Source: CAVQGZ01 sp963714455
GTDB lineage: Bacteria; Actinomycetota; Actinomycetes; Jiangellales; Jiangellaceae
NCBI GenBank assembly: GCA_963714455.1
Contig: CAVQON010000011.1
Span: forward strand, 62,001 to 126,000
Length of the DNA stretch: 64,000 bases
Reading direction: 5' to 3'
In this document: one piece after another, positions 23,821-31,445 of the stretch
How the letters are laid out: the number at the start of each line of letters is the position of its first letter
Numbering within the stretch: the first letter of the stretch is position 1
Program-made: the position numbers and the translations under genes
The notes under the pieces: generated by a model
Told to the model about the DNA's origin: nothing
Seen by the model: only the letters and a program-made list of their open reading frames with translations
Database searches by the model: none

Positions 23821-25755
23821 TCAGGTCTCGTCGACCACTTCGACGATGCTTGCACCGAGCTCGCGCGACAGCAGGTCTGCACCGCTCACGTCGTCGACGA
23901 CGGGGTCGTCGGGGTCGATCTGGTCTCGCTGGTCGCTCGGTGTGCCCCGCGCAGACGACGTCCGGGTGGCCGCGGCATCGGTGTCCGGCGGACCCGCGGC
24001 TCGCGGGCTCGACCCTCGCGTGGGCTTCTGCGGCGCCTGACCGGTGCCCGGCTGGCCGCCGCCTCCGGGCCGAGACGGCCGAGTACTGGTCGGGCCGGGG
24101 CTGCCCGACGGCTGCACCACAGCGTCGATGCGAAGCTGGCGGCCGAGGACGTCGAGCACCGCCTGCTGGAGGTAGGCGACGTAGTCCGGACGCGCCACGA
24201 GCGTGTCACGCAGGCCGGGGCTGCGGACGCCGAGCACGAGCACGTCGTCGGCGATGTCGAGGGGCTCGGCGTTGTCTTTGATGAACGTCCACGGCGTACG
24301 CCGCAGCTCCCGCAGCCGCTCCAGCACCTCGGCCCACACGTGGCGCAGGGCGGCGATGTCGCTCTGCTCGGTGGTCGACGTGGGTTCCGGCGGACCCGCC
24401 GTCGCGACCGGCGGGGGGGGTGGCGCCGGGGCTGACGGCTGGGCCGACGGTGCGGTCGGCGGCGGCGGGGCGGCGGACGACACAGGCGCGGGCGCGGGCG
24501 CCGGCGCCGGAGGAGCACCACCCGAGGGCGCCGCCGCAGCCCGGCCGGCGTTCCGGGTGGCCGGGGCGCTGCTTGTCGGCGCGACCGGTGGCGCCGCCTC
24601 GAGGCGTCGTTCCATCCGGTCGACGCGCGCGTGAAGCTCGGCCACCCCGGTCTCGGTGCCGGGGAGGAGCAGCCGGGAGCAGACGAGCTCGAGCTGCAAG
24701 CGCGTCGGCGTCGTCCCCCGCATCGACACGATGCCCTCGTCGGCGACGTGCGCGAGCCGCACGAGGTCGGCCCGGCCGAACGACGCGGCCTGCGCGCGCA
24801 TGCGTTCGGCCTGGTCGTCCGGGGCCGACACGAGCCCGCTGTCGAGGGCGTCCGGCACGGTCTGCACGAGCAGCAGGTCACGCAGCCGCTCGAGCAGGTC
24901 GGTGAGAAAGCGTCGCGGGTCGTGCCCGGACTCCACGACGCGGTCGGCGGCGTGGAACACCTCCCCCGCGTCGCCGGCAGCCAGACCTGCGACGACGGAG
25001 TCCAGCAGTGAAGCGTCGGTGAAGCCCAGCTGCTCGTAGGCCAGGGCGTAGGTCACGCCGTCGTGGTCCGCGCCGGCCAGCAGCTGGCCCAGCACCGAGA
25101 GCGCATCACGCACCGAGCCGGCCCCGGCGCGGGCGACGAGGTCCAGCGCGGCCGGCTCGGCGGTCGCCCCCTCCTGCTCGCACACCCAGCGCAGGTGCGC
25201 CTGCATCGTGCGCGCCGGGACGAGCCGGAACGGGTAGTGGTGGGTGCGGGAACGGATCGTCGGAAGGATCTTGTCCGGAGACGTTGTGGCGAAGACGAAG
25301 CGGACGTGAGGCGGGGGCTCCTCGATGATCTTCAGCAGAGCGTTGGCCGCGCTCGTGCTGAGCATGTGCGCCTCGTCGATGATGTAGATCTTGTAGCGCG
25401 ACGACATGGGGGCGAAGTGGGCGCGCTCGCGCAGCTCGCGGGCGTCGTCGACGAGGCCGTGGGTGGCCGCGTCCAGCTCGATCACGTCCAGGCTGCCCGA
25501 CCCGTTCGGGGCGAGGTCGACGCACGACGCGCACGTGCCGCACGGTTCGGGCGTCGGCCCCTGCTCGCAGTTGAGCGAACGGGCCAGGATGCGCGCGCTC
25601 GACGTCTTGCCGCACCCGCGTGGCCCGGAGAAGAGGTACGCGTGGTGCACCCGGTTCTTCTCGATGGCCCGCACGAGCGGAGCCGTCACGTGGTCTTGAC
25701 CCACGACGTCGGCGAAGCGACCAGGGCGGTAGGTGCGGTACAGGGCGAGCGCCAC
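23821..25755 (-). CDS. dnaX: DNA polymerase III subunit gamma/tau
   Basis: This 644-residue clamp-loader ATPase opens sliding clamps and tethers the replisome. MALALYRTYRPGRFADVVGQ starts the AAA+ domain. Walker A is SGPRGCGKTSSARIL, the zinc module is CEQGPTPEPCGTCASC, and IIDEAHMLSTSAANALL is Walker B/sensor region. Residues about 370-480 are a Pro/Ala-rich linker, and the last 160 residues are the tau-type tail. GTG 25755 was chosen because a -10 hexamer lies 7 bases before it, implying a leaderless mRNA; longer versions would run into the SRP RNA gene. No obvious frameshift signal was identified. Confidence 0.95.
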   Translation of the reverse strand: MALALYRTYRPGRFADVVGQDHVTAPLVRAIEKNRVHHAYLFSGPRGCGKTSSARILARSLNCEQGPTPEPCGTCASCVDLAPNGSGSLDVIELDAATHGLVDDARELRERAHFAPMSSRYKIYIIDEAHMLSTSAANALLKIIEEPPPHVRFVFATTSPDKILPTIRSRTHHYPFRLVPARTMQAHLRWVCEQEGATAEPAALDLVARAGAGSVRDALSVLGQLLAGADHDGVTYALAYEQLGFTDASLLDSVVAGLAAGDAGEVFHAADRVVESGHDPRRFLTDLLERLRDLLLVQTVPDALDSGLVSAPDDQAERMRAQAASFGRADLVRLAHVADEGIVSMRGTTPTRLQLELVCSRLLLPGTETGVAELHARVDRMERRLEAAPPVAPTSSAPATRNAGRAAAAPSGGAPPAPAPAPAPVSSAAPPPPTAPSAQPSAPAPPPPPVATAGPPEPTSTTEQSDIAALRHVWAEVLERLRELRRTPWTFIKDNAEPLDIADDVLVLGVRSPGLRDTLVARPDYVAYLQQAVLDVLGRQLRIDAVVQPSGSPGPTSTRPSRPGGGGQPGTGQAPQKPTRGSSPRAAGPPDTDAAATRTSSARGTPSDQRDQIDPDDPVVDDVSGADLLSRELGASIVEVVDET

Positions 25756-25762
25756 GTCCGGC

Positions 25763-25768
25763 ACCCTA
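25763..25768 (-). promoter_or_regulatory. -10 element of leaderless dnaX promoter
   Basis: Read on the minus strand this is TAGGGT, followed by 7 bases and then the GTG at 25755. No Shine-Dalgarno sequence separates them. Confidence 0.5.
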
Positions 25769-25816
25769 GTCGCGACCACCGGCACGAGCGCCCGGCGATG
25801 GGCCTTGTGGACAGAT

Positions 25817-25904
25817 GGCCCCCCGCGCACCCGGTAGAGCCCGCCGACCCTTGCTGCCTTCCGGCCCTGGGGGGGTTGAGCGAGGTGCCGCCGCGCGGGG
25901 GACC
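25817..25904 (-). ncRNA. ffs: Signal recognition particle RNA (4.5S, small bacterial type)
   Basis: On the minus strand the apical domain is recognised by GGGCCGGAAGGCAGCAAGGG, the SRP54 (Ffh) binding loop with its GGAA tetraloop and the opposite AGCA side. Terminal arms GGTCCCCCGCGC and GCGCGGGGGGCC pair to close a long hairpin. It would form the RNA core of the SRP that targets membrane proteins. It lies just upstream of dnaX, the usual place in actinobacteria. The ends are estimated from the pairing and may be off by a few bases. Confidence 0.92.
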
Positions 25905-25993
25905 GGCGTCAAGGATACGCATCGATGCGGGCGGCCTGGCACCGGCTGCCCAGCGCTTCATCGGTCTGCGGCCCGACGGGTACCCTGCTCCAC

Positions 25994-26081
25994 GGAGGAT
26001 TCGCCTAGTGGCCTATGGCGCGCGATTGGAAATCGCGTTGGGGTTGATAGCCCCTCGCGGGTTCAAATCCCGCATCCTCCG
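25994..26081 (+). tRNA. tRNA-Ser (anticodon GGA)
   Basis: Acceptor arms GGAGGAT (25994-26000) and ATCCTCC (26074-26080) pair perfectly. The anticodon stem CGCGA/TCGCG holds the loop TTGGAAA, anticodon GGA. A long variable arm (class II) and the T-loop GGTTCAAATCC are present. The discriminator is G at 26081 and CCA follows in the genome at 26082-26084. Confidence 0.95.
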
Positions 26082-26086
26082 CCACG

Positions 26087-26120
26087 AGGTCGGGGACGGC
26101 GCAACGGTCGTCCCCGACCT
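26087..26120 (+). terminator. Terminator after tRNA-Ser(GGA)
   Basis: AGGTCGGGGACG (26087-26098) pairs perfectly with CGTCCCCGACCT (26109-26120) across a 10-base loop, starting 3 bases after the encoded CCA. Confidence 0.75.
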
Positions 26121-26190
26121 TCGCCGTCCACGCGAACGCCGTCGCGACCACGCCCCGTGAAGCCCCGGCGCGGCAGGCGCCCGGCTCTCC

Positions 26191-26196
26191 TAGACT
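26191..26196 (+). promoter_or_regulatory. -10 element upstream of uORF/LytR_C gene
   Basis: TAGACT lies 8 bases before the ATG of a 12-codon upstream reading frame, so transcription should begin at or near that ATG. Confidence 0.45.
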
Positions 26197-26204
26197 CGCC
26201 CCCG

Positions 26205-26243
26205 ATGCACAGCGACGACGATGCAACGGTGGAGGGCGCGTGA
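26205..26243 (+). CDS. Possible leaderless 12-codon upstream ORF
   Basis: ATG at 26205 opens a frame for MHSDDDATVEGA and stops with TGA at 26241-26243. The stop overlaps the GTG start of the next gene at 26240 (GTGA). The uORF body contains the GGTGGAGGG that serves as ribosome binding site for the downstream gene. With a -10 element 8 bases before its ATG, it could be translated from a leaderless mRNA and hand ribosomes to the LytR_C gene. Expression is inferred. Confidence 0.4.
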   Translation: MHSDDDATVEGA

Positions 26244-26806
26244 CCTACGACGTCGAAGGGCCAGACCCGGTCAAGCGGCGATCGCTGACCAAGCCGGTGC
26301 GCACCGCCATCGTGCTGGGTCTGCTCGCCGTGGGCGTCCTGGTCGCCTTCAACTGGGGCTGGCAGCAGCTCACCCAACCGTTCGGCGCCGAGAGCGCGGC
26401 TGCGACACCCGCGGTGCCGACCTGCACGCCCGCACCCGAGGCCGTCGCAACCCTGCCCGCACCGGGCAGGATCACCGTCAACGTGTACAACGCGTCGGGC
26501 ACCTCGGGTGTCGCCGCGAGCACGGCGGACGCGCTGGCTGCTCAGGGGTTCAAGATCGGTGCCGTCGACAACGACCCACTCGGCAAGCGCCTGGACGGGG
26601 TCGGTGAGATCCGCTCCGCGCCGAAGGCCAAGAACCGGGTCGAGCAGCTTCAGCGCTACCTCCCGGGGACGGTGTGGGTGCAGGACGACCGCCCGGGTCG
26701 CAACCTCGACTTCGCCGTCGGGGCCGGCTTCACCGAGCTCACCGTGCCCGAACCACTGCCGGAGAACCCGGTCGAGAACACCGAGGACGACATCCCCACC
26801 TGCTGA
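26240..26806 (+). CDS. Membrane-anchored LytR_C-domain protein
   Basis: This 188-residue protein has a short cytoplasmic N-terminus, one membrane segment (about residues 20-38) and an extracellular LytR_C domain. The domain starts at ITVNVYNASGTSGVAAST and includes VGEIRSAPKAKNRVEQLQRYLPG. LytR_C domains accompany LCP-type glycopolymer transferases but here stand alone, as in many actinobacterial proteins of unknown role in the cell wall. The GTG start overlaps a 12-codon upstream frame and is preceded by GGAGGG. It converges on the K+/H+ antiporter gene. Confidence 0.85.
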   Translation: MTYDVEGPDPVKRRSLTKPVRTAIVLGLLAVGVLVAFNWGWQQLTQPFGAESAAATPAVPTCTPAPEAVATLPAPGRITVNVYNASGTSGVAASTADALAAQGFKIGAVDNDPLGKRLDGVGEIRSAPKAKNRVEQLQRYLPGTVWVQDDRPGRNLDFAVGAGFTELTVPEPLPENPVENTEDDIPTC

Positions 26807-26832
26807 GGCGCGTCGCACCCCGGCCAGCGGCG

Positions 26833-28416
26833 TCAGTCCCCCGCCTTGGGCTCGCCGCGCATGCCTTGTGCCCAGCGACGCCATCGTGACGGGCGCCAGC
26901 GAAGCGGTAGGTCGTCCCCGCTCGAGGCGACCTCGGGCGGTTCGACCCACCCGGCCAGGCGTCCGCTTCGACTGACCGCCTTGAGTCGGCGTTCCGTCTC
27001 GGCTCGGGTGCCGTGCGGCGCCACGACCAGCACGCCGTCGCCGTGGCGCAACGAGGTCGTCGCCTTCGGCACGAACCCCACCTCGTCGCGCACCACCAGC
27101 GCCACGGACGCCCCCGGCGGCAGACGCAGCTCGGCCACCTCCACGCCGTGCAGCCGGGACGTGGGCGACACCTTGAGCTGGAGCATGTCGGCACCCACCC
27201 TTTCCAGCGGGGCGGCCTCGAGGCCGACATCGCGGCTCTCGGCCTCTTCCACCACGCCCAGCACGCTCGCCAGTCGTCCGAGCGGGGGCGTCTGCACGAG
27301 CGTGAACACGATCACGGCGATGAAGACCAGGTCGAAGACTCGTTCCGAGCCAGGGAACGCCTCAGACAGCGGGATGGTGGCGAGCACCACCGGTACGGCC
27401 CCACGCAGCCCCGCGACCGACAGGAACGCCTGCTCGCGCCACGGCACGCGGAACGGGAGGCACGAGACGAGCACCGACATGGGACGGGCCGCGACGATCG
27501 TGACCGGCACGACCACCAGGGCGGTGACGAGAATCGTCCGGTCGATCTCCAGCGGGTAGGCGATCAGGCCGAGCATCACGAACAGCCCGATCTGGGCGAG
27601 CCATGCCAGACCCTCGACGAACGACTTCGTCGCGGGACGGTGCGGCAGGTCGGCGTTGCCCAGCACGAGCGCGGCGAGGTAGACCGCCGCGAACCCGCTG
27701 GCGTGCACGAACGAGGCGCCGCCGTAGGCCAGCACCGCGACGGTCACGACGGCGAGCGGGTACAGCCCGGATGACGGCAGCGCGGTGCGGCGCAGCAGCC
27801 AGGCGCCCCCGAAGCCGACCGCGAGTCCGATCACCGAGCCTGCCGCGAGCTCGAAGGCCACCGTCGCCAAGAACCCGCCCCAGCCGAGCTCGTCCTTGGC
27901 CCCGGTCGCCAGCAGCGTCACCAGCAGGACGGTCGGAGCGTCGTTGAGCCCCGACTCCGCCTCGAGGGCGCCGGCGACCCGGGGCCGCAGGGGCACGCGG
28001 CGCAGCACCGAGAACACCGCAGCGGCGTCGGTCGAGGCGAAGATCCCGCCCAGGATCAGCGCCGTCGTCCAGTCCAGGCCAAGCCCGTAGTGGGCCACGA
28101 CCGCCACGATCGCGGTGCTCACCGCGACGCCGACGGTGGAGAGCAAGAACCCGAGCGGCATCGCCGTGCGGACGTCGCTCCAGCGGGTGGTCAACCCACC
28201 TTCGGTAAGAATCACGACGAGCGCCGCAAAGCCCAGGGCGTGGGCAGTCGCCGCGTCGTCGAAGTTCAGGCCCGCGGAACCCAGCACCACTCCGATGACC
28301 AGGTACGCCAGCAGGCTCGGCAGCCCGAGGCGCGCCGACAGGCGCACCGCCAAGATGGCCAGTCCCAGCACCGCCGCGCCGACGAGCAGGGCGCGGTCGA
28401 GGGTCTCGACGTCCAC
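26833..28416 (-). CDS. nhaP2: Potassium/proton antiporter, CPA1 family with TrkA-C domain
   Basis: This 527-residue protein has about 12-13 membrane segments and belongs to the NhaP2/CvrA cation-proton antiporter group. The ion-site region ESGLNDAPTVLLVTLLATGA carries the conserved Asn-Asp pair typical of electroneutral CPA1 exchangers. The C-terminal cytoplasmic part from about residue 395 is an RCK_C/TrkA-C domain (MLQLKVSPTSRLHGVEVAEL and on) that binds a ligand and gates transport. It would export K+ and adjust cell volume and pH. The start is an ATG; gene order relative to the tRNA upstream gives it its own promoter. Confidence 0.9.
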   Translation of the reverse strand: MDVETLDRALLVGAAVLGLAILAVRLSARLGLPSLLAYLVIGVVLGSAGLNFDDAATAHALGFAALVVILTEGGLTTRWSDVRTAMPLGFLLSTVGVAVSTAIVAVVAHYGLGLDWTTALILGGIFASTDAAAVFSVLRRVPLRPRVAGALEAESGLNDAPTVLLVTLLATGAKDELGWGGFLATVAFELAAGSVIGLAVGFGGAWLLRRTALPSSGLYPLAVVTVAVLAYGGASFVHASGFAAVYLAALVLGNADLPHRPATKSFVEGLAWLAQIGLFVMLGLIAYPLEIDRTILVTALVVVPVTIVAARPMSVLVSCLPFRVPWREQAFLSVAGLRGAVPVVLATIPLSEAFPGSERVFDLVFIAVIVFTLVQTPPLGRLASVLGVVEEAESRDVGLEAAPLERVGADMLQLKVSPTSRLHGVEVAELRLPPGASVALVVRDEVGFVPKATTSLRHGDGVLVVAPHGTRAETERRLKAVSRSGRLAGWVEPPEVASSGDDLPLRWRPSRWRRWAQGMRGEPKAGD

Positions 28417-28478
28417 GCCACCTCACTCCCGGTCACTGCGGTCGGCCAACGCTGTGGGTCACGGTGCCTCGATGCACA

Positions 28479-28507
28479 ACGGCGCCCCACGGTTGGTGAG
28501 GCGCCGT
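28479..28507 (-). terminator. Hairpin downstream of tRNA-Ser(CGA)
   Basis: ACGGCGCC (28479-28486) and GGCGCCGT (28500-28507) pair perfectly with a 13-base loop. On the minus strand it begins 10 bases after the tRNA, suitable as its terminator. Confidence 0.6.
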
Positions 28508-28516
28508 CAGCTCGAG

Positions 28517-28603
28517 CGGTGGCGGTGGGATTTGAACCCACGGAGGAGTTGCCCCCTCACACGCTTTCGAGGCGTGCTCCTTAGGCCGCTCGGACACGCC
28601 ACC
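28517..28603 (-). tRNA. tRNA-Ser (anticodon CGA)
   Basis: On the minus strand the acceptor arms GGTGGCG and CGCCACC close the molecule. The anticodon loop CTCGAAA gives anticodon CGA. A long variable arm (GTGAGGGGGCAACTCCTCC region) marks a class II tRNA, and GGTTCAAATCC forms the T-arm. The discriminator is G and CCA is not encoded. Confidence 0.95.
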
Positions 28604-28632
28604 GCCGGCGAGAATACCCGACCGACGCCGAC

Positions 28633-29097
28633 TCAGCGTGGGCGGCGGTCGGCGAAGAAGGCGCTGAGCAGGTCGGCCGACTCCGCAGCCAGCACCCCCC
28701 GCACTACCTGCGGCCGGTGGTTGAGCCGCCTGTCGCGCACCACGTCCCACAGCGAGCCGACCGCGCCCGCCTTCGGGTCGTCCGCGCCGTAGACCAGCCG
28801 CTGCACGCGGGCGAGCACCAGGGCTCCCGCGCACATCGTGCACGGCTCCAGGGTCACGACGAGCGTCGCGCCGTCCAGCCTCCAGGAGCCCCGGGTGCTC
28901 GCTGCCTTGCGCAGCGCCAGCACCTCGGCGTGGGCTGTCGGGTCGCCGCCCGCCTCCCGCTCGTTGCGGCCGCGACCGATGACGAGTCCCGTCTCGTCGA
29001 GCACCACGGCGCCGACCGGCACGTCGCCGGTACGCAGCGCACGCCTGGCCTCGTCCAGGGCGAGCGCCATGGCGTCCGCGGCGTCCATGCCTGCCAT
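28633..29097 (-). CDS. tadA: tRNA-specific adenosine deaminase
   Basis: This protein of about 154 residues converts A34 to inosine in tRNA-Arg(ACG). The zinc site is formed by His56 with Glu58 in the motif HAEVLALR, and by Cys86 and Cys89 in PCTMCAGAL. VPVGAVVLDETG is the usual N-terminal strand. Family length is 150-170 residues. ATG 29097 and ATG 29088 are both possible starts. It is divergent from upp, and lies next to a tRNA-Ser gene on the same strand. Confidence 0.93.
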   Translation of the reverse strand: MAGMDAADAMALALDEARRALRTGDVPVGAVVLDETGLVIGRGRNEREAGGDPTAHAEVLALRKAASTRGSWRLDGATLVVTLEPCTMCAGALVLARVQRLVYGADDPKAGAVGSLWDVVRDRRLNHRPQVVRGVLAAESADLLSAFFADRRPR

Positions 29098-29190
29098 CCT
29101 GCCCGACCGGACCTCGACGTCGTGCGTCCGAGGGGACCCGGAGCCGTCAGCGCAGGAGCCTCGGACGCACCCGCGGTGTCGGCCGGGTCG

Positions 29191-29196
29191 TAGGCT
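29191..29196 (+). promoter_or_regulatory. -10 element of leaderless upp promoter
   Basis: TAGGCT is followed by 6 bases and the GTG at 29203, with no ribosome binding site between. Confidence 0.55.
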
Positions 29197-29202
29197 CAGC
29201 GC

Positions 29203-29847
29203 GTGCGCCTGCATGTCGTCGACCACCCGCTCGTCGCCCACAAGCTCACCATGCTGCGTGACGCCTCGACCGCGTCGCCGACGTTCCGGCAGCTGACCGA
29301 CGAGCTGGTGACTCTGCTGGCCTACGAGGCCACCCGGCAGGTTCGGGTGGAGCCGGTCACCGTCGCGACGCCGGTCGCCCCGGCCGACGGCGTACACCTC
29401 GCTGCGCCGGCGCCGCTGGTGGTGCCCATCCTGCGCGCCGGCCTCGGCATGCTGGAGGGCATGACGCGCCTCGTCCCGACGGCCGAGGTGGGCTTTCTCG
29501 GCCTGGTCCGTGACGAGGTCACCCTGCTGGCCACCACCTACGCCGAGCGGCTGCCCGACGACCTGTCGGGGCGCCAGTGCTTCGTCCTCGACCCGATGCT
29601 GGCCACCGGCGGGACGCTGTCGTCGGCGATCCACTACCTGGCCGCGCGCAACGCCGCCGATGTCACCGCCATCTGCCTGCTCGCCGCGCCGGAGGGTCTG
29701 GAGCTGCTCGAACGCGAGACCGACGCGCTCGACCTGCCACTGACCGTCGTGACTGCCTCGCTGGACGAACGCCTCAACGAGGTCGGCTACATCGTGCCCG
29801 GGCTCGGGGATGCCGGGGATCGGCTCTACGGCTCCGCCGGCTCCTAG
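29203..29847 (+). CDS. upp: Uracil phosphoribosyltransferase
   Basis: This 214-residue enzyme makes UMP from uracil and PRPP for pyrimidine salvage. The PRPP loop reads VLDPMLATGGTLSSAI. The N-terminal LVAHKLTMLRDASTASPTFR and the C-terminal uracil-binding VPGLGDAGDRLYG are typical of the family. Length is normal. The gene probably has a leaderless mRNA and ends before a large palindromic hairpin. Confidence 0.96.
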   Translation: MRLHVVDHPLVAHKLTMLRDASTASPTFRQLTDELVTLLAYEATRQVRVEPVTVATPVAPADGVHLAAPAPLVVPILRAGLGMLEGMTRLVPTAEVGFLGLVRDEVTLLATTYAERLPDDLSGRQCFVLDPMLATGGTLSSAIHYLAARNAADVTAICLLAAPEGLELLERETDALDLPLTVVTASLDERLNEVGYIVPGLGDAGDRLYGSAGS

Positions 29848-29905
29848 CCTTCTGCCGGCTCCTTGCCCGGAGCCTCACCCCACCTCCTGCACCCCGCTCC
29901 CCCGC

Positions 29906-29961
29906 CGATCTTGGCGCTGTGGCCGCATGTCCAGCCGTATGCGGCGCCAGCGCCAAGATCG
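29906..29961. repeat. Long palindromic hairpin, possible dispersed repeat or bidirectional terminator
   Basis: CGATCTTGGCGCTG (29906-29919) pairs perfectly with CAGCGCCAAGATCG (29948-29961). After a two-base internal mismatch the inner stem GCCGCAT/ATGCGGC (29922-29928, 29939-29945) continues to a 10-base loop. It lies between the convergent upp and pntB genes. No T-tract is present. Its symmetry is far beyond what a terminator needs, and it shares TGGCGCTGTGG with the repeat at 45086. Confidence 0.7.
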
Positions 29962-30005
29962 CGGTACTGCGGTGGGCTGGGGGCGGGTCCGAGCCGGGGG
30001 TGGGG

Positions 30006-31442
30006 CTAGGCGGTCACCTTGGCCGGCAGGGCGGCGACGATGTCGTCCACCCGGTCCTTGGCGTCACCGAACAGCATCTGGGTGTTCTCCTTGAAGAACA
30101 GCGGGTTCTGCACACCCGCGTAGCCCGTGGCCATCGAACGCTTGAAGACGATGACGTCGCGGGACTCCCACACGTGCAGCACCGGCATGCCCTCGATCGG
30201 GCTGCCCGGCTCGTCGATGGCAGCCGGGTTGACGGTGTCGTTGGCGCCGATGACCAGGACGACGTCGGTGTCGGGGAAGTCGTCGTTGATCTCGTCCATC
30301 TCCAGCACCACGTCGTAGGGCACCTTCGCCTCGGCGAGCAGCACGTTCATGTGCCCCGGCAGGCGTCCGGCCACCGGGTGGATGCCGAAGCGCACCTCGG
30401 TGCCGTTCTCCCGCAGCCTGCGGGTCAGCTCGGCCACCGGGTACTGCGCCTGGGCGACGGCCATGCCGTAGCCGGGCGTGATGATCACCGACGACGCCTC
30501 GGACAGCATCGAGGCGACGTCCTCGGCGTTGATCTCGCGGTGCTCGCCGTAGTCCTTGGCCTCGCCCGAGATCTGCCCGTCGGTGCCGAAGCCGCCGGCG
30601 ATGACGGAGATGAACGAGCGGTTCATGCCGACGCACATGATGTAGCTCAGGTACGCACCGGACGAGCCGACCAGCGCACCGGCGACGATGAGCAGGTTGT
30701 TGTTGAGCAAGAAGCCGGTGGCCGCAGCGGCCCATCCCGAGTAGCTGTTGAGCATCGAGATGACGACGGGCATGTCGCCGCCGCCGATGGACGCCACGAG
30801 GTGCCAGCCGAACAGCAGGGCGATGACGGTCATGGCCGCCAGCGGCACGAGGTTCGGGTCGGCCACGAACCACACCATGAGTCCGAGCGACACGACAACC
30901 GCAGCCAGGTTCAGCCAGTGGCGGGCCGGAAGCACCAGCGGCGCGGACTTCATCTTCGCGCTCAGCTTGAGGAAGGCCACGATCGAGCCGGTGAGGGTGA
31001 CCGCCCCGATGAAGACGCCGAGGAACACCTCGCCGTTGTGGATGCGCTCCGTGCCCAGGGCCTCGTACAGCGCCTTGACCTCGGGGAACTCCTCGGCCTC
31101 GAAGAAGGAGTTGTAGGCCACGAGGACGGCGGCGGCACCGACGAACGAGTGCAGCAGCGCGATGAGCTCAGGCATGCCCGTCATCTCGACGCTGCGAGCA
31201 CGCCAGATCCCGATGGCGGCGCCGACGAGCATCGCAGCGACGATGAAGACGAGCACGTCCCAGCCGTCGCGGTTGATGGCCAGGCCGATGGTGGACACGA
31301 TGGCGACGGTGATGCCGGCGATGCCGAAGTAGTTGCCGTGCTTGGCGGTCTCGTGCTTGGAGAGTCCCGCGAAGGCGAGGATGAACAGCAGCGCGGTGAC
31401 CAGGTAGGCCGCCGTCACGAGGGTGGGGGTCGTCAGCTCCAT
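30006..31442 (-). CDS. pntB: NAD(P) transhydrogenase subunit beta
   Basis: This 478-residue subunit has about 8-9 membrane segments in its first 280 residues and a C-terminal NADP(H)-binding domain III. The domain includes PGYGMAVAQAQYPVAELTRR, GIHPVAGRLPGHMNVLLAEA and VVLVIGANDTVNPAA, all diagnostic. With PntA it couples hydride transfer between NAD(H) and NADP(H) to proton movement and mainly supplies NADPH. It is three bases downstream of pntA. The gene ends before the palindromic hairpin shared with upp. Confidence 0.95.
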   Translation of the reverse strand: MELTTPTLVTAAYLVTALLFILAFAGLSKHETAKHGNYFGIAGITVAIVSTIGLAINRDGWDVLVFIVAAMLVGAAIGIWRARSVEMTGMPELIALLHSFVGAAAVLVAYNSFFEAEEFPEVKALYEALGTERIHNGEVFLGVFIGAVTLTGSIVAFLKLSAKMKSAPLVLPARHWLNLAAVVVSLGLMVWFVADPNLVPLAAMTVIALLFGWHLVASIGGGDMPVVISMLNSYSGWAAAATGFLLNNNLLIVAGALVGSSGAYLSYIMCVGMNRSFISVIAGGFGTDGQISGEAKDYGEHREINAEDVASMLSEASSVIITPGYGMAVAQAQYPVAELTRRLRENGTEVRFGIHPVAGRLPGHMNVLLAEAKVPYDVVLEMDEINDDFPDTDVVLVIGANDTVNPAAIDEPGSPIEGMPVLHVWESRDVIVFKRSMATGYAGVQNPLFFKENTQMLFGDAKDRVDDIVAALPAKVTA

Positions 31443-31445
31443 GAC

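Noticed and set aside
24395..24545. Pro/Ala/Gly-rich low-complexity stretch in dnaX considered as a repeat element
   Set aside because: It is the normal linker of actinobacterial tau proteins; no frameshift-inducing A-tract is seen.
25756..25830. Longer dnaX start at 25830
   Set aside because: The extra residues are not DnaX-like and their codons overlap the SRP RNA gene.
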